DNA from: Bacteroidota bacterium
GTDB taxonomy: Bacteria > Bacteroidota > Ignavibacteria > Tepidaquicellales > Tepidaquicellaceae
NCBI GenBank assembly: GCA_023429265.1
Contig: JAEYVS010000084.1
Location: forward strand, 1 to 10,363
Length of the DNA stretch: 10,363 bases
Direction of reading: 5' to 3'
Positions 7,119-10,363 of this stretch are shown piece by piece. Both the position numbers and the translations under genes were made by a program. The notes under the pieces were generated by a model. That model saw only the letters and a program-made list of their open reading frames with translations, was not told the DNA's origin and made no database searches. The first letter of the stretch is position 1; each line of letters starts with the position of its first letter.

Positions 7119-7503
7119 TTTTGTAATGAAGATGTAAAAATTTGCTTCCCCAAAGATTAAGCTCGTGGTCTGTTCGTAGTACTCCTCGAGGATCTTTGTA
7201 AACGTGCAGCGATTCATGCATAGCTTTTACATACCTGAGCCATCCTGTTTCATTATCTTTTCTTAAAACAAAGTAAAATCCTGCGTCTCCTATTCTTTTG
7301 CCTCGGGATAGTAATGTGAATGATCCGTCCTTATTAACTTTAGGTTTTAATACAACTGTAGCGCTTCCATTAGGCAATGGGAATATAACTTTTAAACAGG
7401 CTGTTGGCTCATTTGGAGGCTGGCAGAGACCATAAGTCCCGGAATAGATGATTTCACCCGTTTTAACTAATTTTCTTAGCCATACTGTATATATTGTTTT
7501 CAT
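7096..7503 (-). CDS. Unrecognised soluble protein, possible C-terminal half of a split gene
   Basis: This 135-residue predicted soluble, beta-rich protein has no signal peptide or membrane helix. I do not recognise a named domain. Conserved-looking features are VWLRKLVKTGEIIYSGTYG (7-25), CLKVIFPLPNGSATVVLKP (36-54), GDAGFYFV (72-79), HESLHVY (96-102) and the ending LRTDHELNLWGSKFLHLHYK (109-128). The ATG lies inside the 3' end of the upstream ORF, a 41-base overlap in another frame. The opening strand IYTVWLRK reads like mid-domain sequence rather than an N-terminus. It may be translated by coupling, or it may be the second half of one protein of about 290 residues with the upstream ORF. It is the last gene of the leftward four-ORF operon, and its stop is shared with DUF4870. 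Confidence 0.7.
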   Translation of the reverse strand: MKTIYTVWLRKLVKTGEIIYSGTYGLCQPPNEPTACLKVIFPLPNGSATVVLKPKVNKDGSFTLLSRGKRIGDAGFYFVLRKDNETGWLRYVKAMHESLHVYKDPRGVLRTDHELNLWGSKFLHLHYKMKRKGDT

Positions 7504-7969
7504 CGTTTGAAGTATCTTTGAGTTTAATTACTTCGCTCTCCATTCCAAAAGCAGTATCCAGAGGATCGAGCGGTACATTTAATTGTTTCAGCCTTTTACT
7601 AAATATTCTAGCCAGTAGTCTCCCACCCGGCTCCCAGAATTTACACCAACCCGACCACACATCAAAATCATATGAAGATGTCTCCCCGTAGAATCGGATT
7701 ACCTCTTCATCCAGTCTTTCAAAATCCTCTTTACTGAGATTATAGTCTTTGAAATTTTCAATTAACCCTTTGTCTGACTCTCCCGTTACTACTTTCAATG
7801 ATAATTCTTCAGCAAGTTTATATATGTATTCATCGGCAATTACTCTTGGACTTCCTGTTGGTCCGAGTATCCATTCAAAATCCTTGAACATGACCTTTTT
7901 CCCGGTAGCTTTAACCCACAGTTGTGTTATCCAGTCCTGGAGATATCCCCTTTTCTCTCCAAGCCACAT
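7463..7969 (-). CDS. Unrecognised soluble protein, possible N-terminal half of a split gene
   Basis: This 168-residue predicted cytosolic protein has no signal peptide or membrane span, and I do not recognise a family. Visible features are a W-rich start (MWLGEKRGYLQDWITQLWVK), FEWILGPTGSPRVIADEYI (31-49), a helical charged stretch ending EDFERLDEEVIRFYG (81-95), DVWSGWCKFWEPGGRLLARIF (103-123, aromatic-rich with GG), and NVPLDPLDTAFGMESEVIKL (131-150). The last 12 residues lie in the overlap with the next ORF and look less natural than that ORF's frame. Its ATG shares one base with the upstream TAA (TAATG), a classic arrangement for translational coupling. A one-base deletion in the A4 run (7497-7500) would fuse it in frame to the downstream ORF. 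Confidence 0.7.
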   Translation of the reverse strand: MWLGEKRGYLQDWITQLWVKATGKKVMFKDFEWILGPTGSPRVIADEYIYKLAEELSLKVVTGESDKGLIENFKDYNLSKEDFERLDEEVIRFYGETSSYDFDVWSGWCKFWEPGGRLLARIFSKRLKQLNVPLDPLDTAFGMESEVIKLKDTSNDENNIYSMAKKIS

Positions 7970-8151
7970 TAAGATTTATTGATGCTTTTCTGTTTCAGAA
8001 GCTGCCCCACTCCTATTGAAATAAATACTACCCAAACAATGTAAAATGCAGCCATCGAAGTAAAAGTTATGGTTGTTGCAAAAGATAATACAACGTAAAT
8101 AATTATTGTAATGAATAAACCGGTCAGTCCGATCTTCAAAAAATTGTTCAT
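7969..8151 (-). CDS. Small two-helix membrane protein
   Basis: This 60-residue protein has two predicted membrane helices (about 6-26 and 33-52), a short polar N-terminus and a lysine-rich C-terminus (LLKQKSINKS), which predicts an inner-membrane hairpin with both ends in the cytosol by the positive-inside rule. I recognise no family. It overlaps the upstream small gene by four bases (ATGA) and the downstream gene by one base (TAATG), so all are likely coupled in translation. An 82-residue ORF in another frame (8224-7976) was rejected because it lacks such architecture. Confidence 0.7.
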   Translation of the reverse strand: MNNFLKIGLTGLFITIIIYVVLSFATTITFTSMAAFYIVWVVFISIGVGQLLKQKSINKS

Positions 8152-8351
8152 TTAATTTCCTCCTTACGGTTAGAATATATTTTAAACGAAGAGTAAAAAA
8201 GAAGAATTGCAGAGACAACTCCAAATAATGCTAATACAACTGGAGACGGAGAGTTAAAAACATTATAAGAGCCACCTGCGGCTTCCATTATGACCAGGCA
8301 TACTACCTGGAAACTAAAAATTAAGACAAACCAAAGAATTACTCTTTTCAT
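8148..8351 (-). CDS. Small two-helix membrane protein, first gene of leftward operon
   Basis: This 67-residue protein has two predicted membrane helices (about 4-24 and 38-57) joined by a loop with a GG turn and PSP (EAAGGSYNVFNSPSP). The C-terminal tail is charged (YSNRKEEIK). I recognise no family. The first helix could be read as a signal sequence, but the second makes a membrane protein likely. Its TGA overlaps the ATG of the next gene (ATGA). An AGGAG motif abuts the ATG with no spacing, so it is not a normal ribosome binding site. A TATAAT hexamer (8357-8362, minus strand) lies just upstream and could give a leaderless transcript. Confidence 0.7.
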   Translation of the reverse strand: MKRVILWFVLIFSFQVVCLVIMEAAGGSYNVFNSPSPVVLALFGVVSAILLFYSSFKIYSNRKEEIK

Positions 8352-8515
8352 CTCCTATTATACTACGGGTTGATTTTCAGTGTGTTTCAATCCAAACTCC
8401 AAACTTGATTTATGTTAAATATAACTAACCTGATTCAAAAGTAATACAAACTACGATATAGGTTATTGATTATAATGTAAATATATACTATGTTTCCATA
8501 ATCAAACAAAGCCAG
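8352..8515. promoter_or_regulatory. Divergent intergenic region with -10-like boxes in both directions
   Basis: This 164-base AT-rich region separates the leftward operon from the rightward lipoprotein. It holds a perfect TATAAT for the minus strand (8362-8357) and a TATAAT for the plus strand (8471-8476, 39 bases before the lipoprotein ATG). I see no good -35 at standard spacing for either, and no clear operator palindrome, so the promoter call is tentative. Confidence 0.4.
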
Positions 8516-9229
8516 ATGACAAAAACCTATAAAGTATCCTTACTCTGTTTACTATTTGCAAGCTTCATTCTCACATCGTGCGAAGAAACAAACATTCTGA
8601 ACTGCGCAAAAAAATGGGTACTTTATAATAATCAAAATCTTACTGTGAATTTTGATGGTAATGGTCATATGTTTGTAGGCGCCAGCGCAATCAGCCAGGC
8701 CGTCCCGCCTTCGTCATTCCAGTACCTTGATACCATTTCAGGTGATTTTGAGATTGTAATAGATTATGAAGGTTTATTCTTTAATTCCCCTGGATTAGGG
8801 TTTCAGGTTACTCTGACTGCTAATGCAGTTAATGAAGGGAATAACTATATGTCAGCAATGGTAGGTACTACATTAGTTCCGGGATTACAGAATGGTGTTC
8901 TGCATATCGGAGCTGCCATAGATTCACTCGGAAATGCTCCTTCCTTTTCCAATGGAAGCTATCTTCAGGCAACCTCTACTTCAGGCCAGTTTAGATTAAG
9001 GAGGATTGGTTCAACTGTCGAGGTAATTTCCGGCACCGGTACGTCCGGAAATGTCGTTACATACACTAAAACATTCTTTACTTCTCCTATGGCTTTTAGG
9101 ATGACATACGGATCCAATTATCCGCAAACACCACAATATACAAGTTCCATAAGATTTACGGGATTTAGATATTATCAGGGAACTACCTTAACTGATAGTG
9201 ATGGATTTGATTGTAATTCGATCCAATAG
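8516..9229 (+). CDS. Secreted lipoprotein with predicted beta-sandwich, function unknown
   Basis: This 237-residue protein has a lipoprotein signal: basic N-terminus, hydrophobic core and lipobox LTSC with the acylated Cys22. The mature part is rich in G, S, T, N and short beta strands. A stretch GDFEIVIDYEGL (76-87), GLGFQVTL (93-100), QFRLRRIGSTVEVISG (158-173) and SSIRFTGFRYY (210-220) resembles concanavalin/LamG-type jelly-roll proteins, as in DUF1349-like or family-16-like folds. I see no catalytic Glu pair, so binding rather than catalysis is more likely. Cys30 and Cys233 could form a disulfide joining the ends. No membrane-retention signal can be judged; surface or periplasmic location is possible. 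Its stop codon lies in the loop of an inverted repeat, 10 bases from the end of the convergent gene. The fold is inferred, not certain. Confidence 0.8.
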   Translation: MTKTYKVSLLCLLFASFILTSCEETNILNCAKKWVLYNNQNLTVNFDGNGHMFVGASAISQAVPPSSFQYLDTISGDFEIVIDYEGLFFNSPGLGFQVTLTANAVNEGNNYMSAMVGTTLVPGLQNGVLHIGAAIDSLGNAPSFSNGSYLQATSTSGQFRLRRIGSTVEVISGTGTSGNVVTYTKTFFTSPMAFRMTYGSNYPQTPQYTSSIRFTGFRYYQGTTLTDSDGFDCNSIQ

Positions 9230-9245
9230 TATAATGGATTCAATT
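9215..9245. terminator. Inverted repeat at the lipoprotein / DUF1579-like convergent junction
   Basis: An 11-position stem (9215-9225 with 9235-9245, one C-C mismatch and one G-U pair) closes a 9-base loop that contains the lipoprotein TAG. The 3' arm contains the TGA of the convergent gene (9240-9242). No good T-run follows on either strand, so terminator function is uncertain. Confidence 0.4.
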
Positions 9246-9773
9246 TATACGTGTATAGTAAATACGCCACTGAAGGTTCCACGTTGATCCTTCATCCGTC
9301 GAGTTTTCCCAGTCCCAGGTAAAAGCGTCACCTTTGATATCATAAAATACCATTCTCTGGATTACTTTTTTACCCTCTTTTGTAATTCCCTCAAGTGATA
9401 AGATCATTTTTTCACCTTCCAGTCCGCCCTTCAATGCAAGGTAGGAACCGGAATTATCCACCCACGTTTGTTCCCAGATCCCTTTTCGGCTGTTGTAAAC
9501 AGAATAACTTCTCCCTATGAATGAACCATCACTCGTAGAAAAATTCTCTTCTATTGTGCATCCTCCAAGGATTCGTCTGATCAAATTTTTCCCGGTTTGA
9601 GTATTCCCTTCTTGATCGACCCAGGTTGCTTTCCATTCCCCTATCCAAAAGTCAAATTGTGATGATTCAGGCACCGCACAAACATCATCGTAAACTTCCT
9701 GAGACATAGCTTTACCGGGTTTATTTGAATAGATCACAATTAATGACAAGAGAATCAAATGTATGGATTTCAT
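9240..9773 (-). CDS. Secreted DUF1579-like protein
   Basis: Read from the ATG at 9773, this is a 177-residue exported protein. The segment MKSIHLILLSLIVIYSNKPGKAMSQ is a good signal peptide, with cleavage near AMS/Q. An ATG 51 bases upstream (9824) would add a polar extension that buries the signal, so I prefer the internal start. The mature domain matches the DUF1579-like family: FDFWIGEWKATW (40-51), GGCTIEENF (70-78), GSFIGRSYSVYNSRKGIWEQTWVDNSGSYLALKGG (83-117) and a final WNLQWRIYYTRI (165-176). These beta-barrel-like domains resemble lipocalins; their ligand and function are unknown. It overlaps the inverted repeat at the lipoprotein end. It lies 113 bases downstream of the ASPIC/UnbV gene on the same strand and could be transcribed with it. 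Confidence 0.82.
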   Translation of the reverse strand: MKSIHLILLSLIVIYSNKPGKAMSQEVYDDVCAVPESSQFDFWIGEWKATWVDQEGNTQTGKNLIRRILGGCTIEENFSTSDGSFIGRSYSVYNSRKGIWEQTWVDNSGSYLALKGGLEGEKMILSLEGITKEGKKVIQRMVFYDIKGDAFTWDWENSTDEGSTWNLQWRIYYTRIN

Positions 9774-9886
9774 ATTATATGAATTTTTAAAAAACGAATG
9801 GGTATTGGCTTGCAGAACAGTCATAAAAGGACACCCTCTGAACCTTTATCACTGACCACAAAACCAATAGCCTCACCCGCTTTCAG

Positions 9887-10363
9887 TTATTTAACCAAAA
9901 TCATTTTTTTAGTCTGAGTATTACCATTTGCTTCAAGCTTGTAGAAATAAATCCCTGAGGATTGTGTTATCCCGCTGCTGTTCTTTCCGTTCCATCTGAC
10001 TAATTTACTTCCGGGCTGCAGAACTTCATTTACGAGTACTGCAACTTCCCGCCCGATCATATCATACACTTTTAAAGTTATATATCCGCTTTCTTTAATA
10101 TCAAACCTGATATTTGTTTCAGGATTAAAAGGATTAGGATAATTCTGGTGAAGTAAGAATTTTTCCGGTATTTCATTGCTAAGTGTTTCAATACCAACCG
10201 GATCGATTGACTGACCCTCGATAACATTATAAAACGAATTGAGATTTACATTAGTATAAACATCTTCAATTCCGCTTGGCCACATAATTACCAACGAATC
10301 TATTGTTGAAGCATTACCCAAACCAAAATGAGCGCTTAAGGCATTCTGGCTATTGAAAGAATT
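9887..10363 (-). CDS. ASPIC/UnbV-type secreted protein with type IX sorting domain (3' part, cut by window end)
   Basis: The frame is open to the window edge, giving the last 158 residues. A TTG at 10319-10321 is not the true start: upstream codons continue in the same domain (NSFNSQNALSAHFGLG). That segment plus STIDSLVIMWPSGIED matches the ASPIC/UnbV domain, which normally follows FG-GAP/VCBS propeller repeats in large secreted proteins. The end is a type IX secretion sorting domain with NYPNPFNPETNIRF (60-73 counted from the TTG), LKVYDMIGREVAVLVN (83-98), SGIYFYKLEA and the QTKKMILVK terminus, much like the Kelch protein's. The protein is therefore predicted to be secreted through the type IX system. 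Most of the protein, including any FG-GAP repeats, is outside the window. No signal peptide can be checked. Confidence 0.88.
   Translation of the reverse strand, partial: NSFNSQNALSAHFGLGNASTIDSLVIMWPSGIEDVYTNVNLNSFYNVIEGQSIDPVGIETLSNEIPEKFLLHQNYPNPFNPETNIRFDIKESGYITLKVYDMIGREVAVLVNEVLQPGSKLVRWNGKNSSGITQSSGIYFYKLEANGNTQTKKMILVK

Noticed and set aside
7976..8224. 82-residue minus-strand ORF between the small membrane protein genes
   Set aside because: It overlaps both small genes in another frame, has no clear membrane or domain pattern, and the two chosen ORFs interlock by ATGA and TAATG as an operon would.
9774..9824. Longer start of the DUF1579-like gene at 9824
   Set aside because: It would put 17 polar residues before the signal peptide; the ATG at 9773 gives a normal signal sequence.
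9825..9886. Short AAAGG/CCTTT hairpin after the ASPIC/UnbV gene on the minus strand
   Set aside because: Five pairs around a 12-base loop with a weak T-run is not convincing as a terminator.
10319..10321. TTG as start of the ASPIC/UnbV gene
   Set aside because: The frame continues upstream to the window edge with domain-consistent sequence (HFGLG), so the gene is cut by the window, not started here.

Overview
The window looks like a chromosomal stretch from an AT-rich member of the Bacteroidota/Chlorobiota/Ignavibacteriota group. I infer this from two proteins that end in Por-type (type IX) secretion sorting domains with the NPFNP core and a C-terminal QTKKM-type end, from protein families typical of that group (DUF4476, DUF4870, DUF1579-like, ASPIC/UnbV), and from A-rich leaders that mostly lack Shine-Dalgarno motifs. 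An Ignavibacteria-like genome is my best guess; the sequence alone does not settle it. I see no tRNA, rRNA, CRISPR array, transposase or phage gene.

Layout. Positions 28-1161 (+) encode a double-GNAT-like acyltransferase with a TTG start. Positions 1238-1912 (+) encode a secreted DUF4476 protein that ends inside its own terminator hairpin. Positions 2017-3462 (+) encode a secreted Kelch beta-propeller with a type IX sorting domain; it converges on a PHB-depolymerase-like secreted esterase (4426-3518, -) across a hairpin terminator. The esterase diverges from a rightward group: an atypical Nramp-family transporter (4496-5752), an exported dienelactone-hydrolase-like enzyme (5792-6634) and a DUF4870 membrane protein (6644-7099). 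This group converges on a four-ORF leftward operon (8351-7096) of two tiny two-helix membrane proteins and two unrecognised soluble proteins. All four ORFs overlap end to end, and the last two may be one protein split by a frameshift. A divergent intergenic region (8352-8515) leads into an orphan lipoprotein (8516-9229), which converges on a secreted DUF1579-like protein (9773-9240, -). The window closes with the 3' part of an ASPIC/UnbV protein with a type IX sorting domain (10363-9887, -, cut by the window end).

How the genes relate. Most products are exported: two type IX substrates, one lipoprotein, two alpha/beta hydrolases, a DUF4476 and a DUF1579-like protein. The window is therefore mainly cell-envelope and extracellular housekeeping rather than one obvious pathway. 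The most unusual points are the compact leftward unknown operon with its possible frameshift, the Nramp homologue lacking both canonical metal-binding motifs, and hairpins at gene ends whose loops contain stop codons, including a shared palindromic CTAG for two convergent genes.
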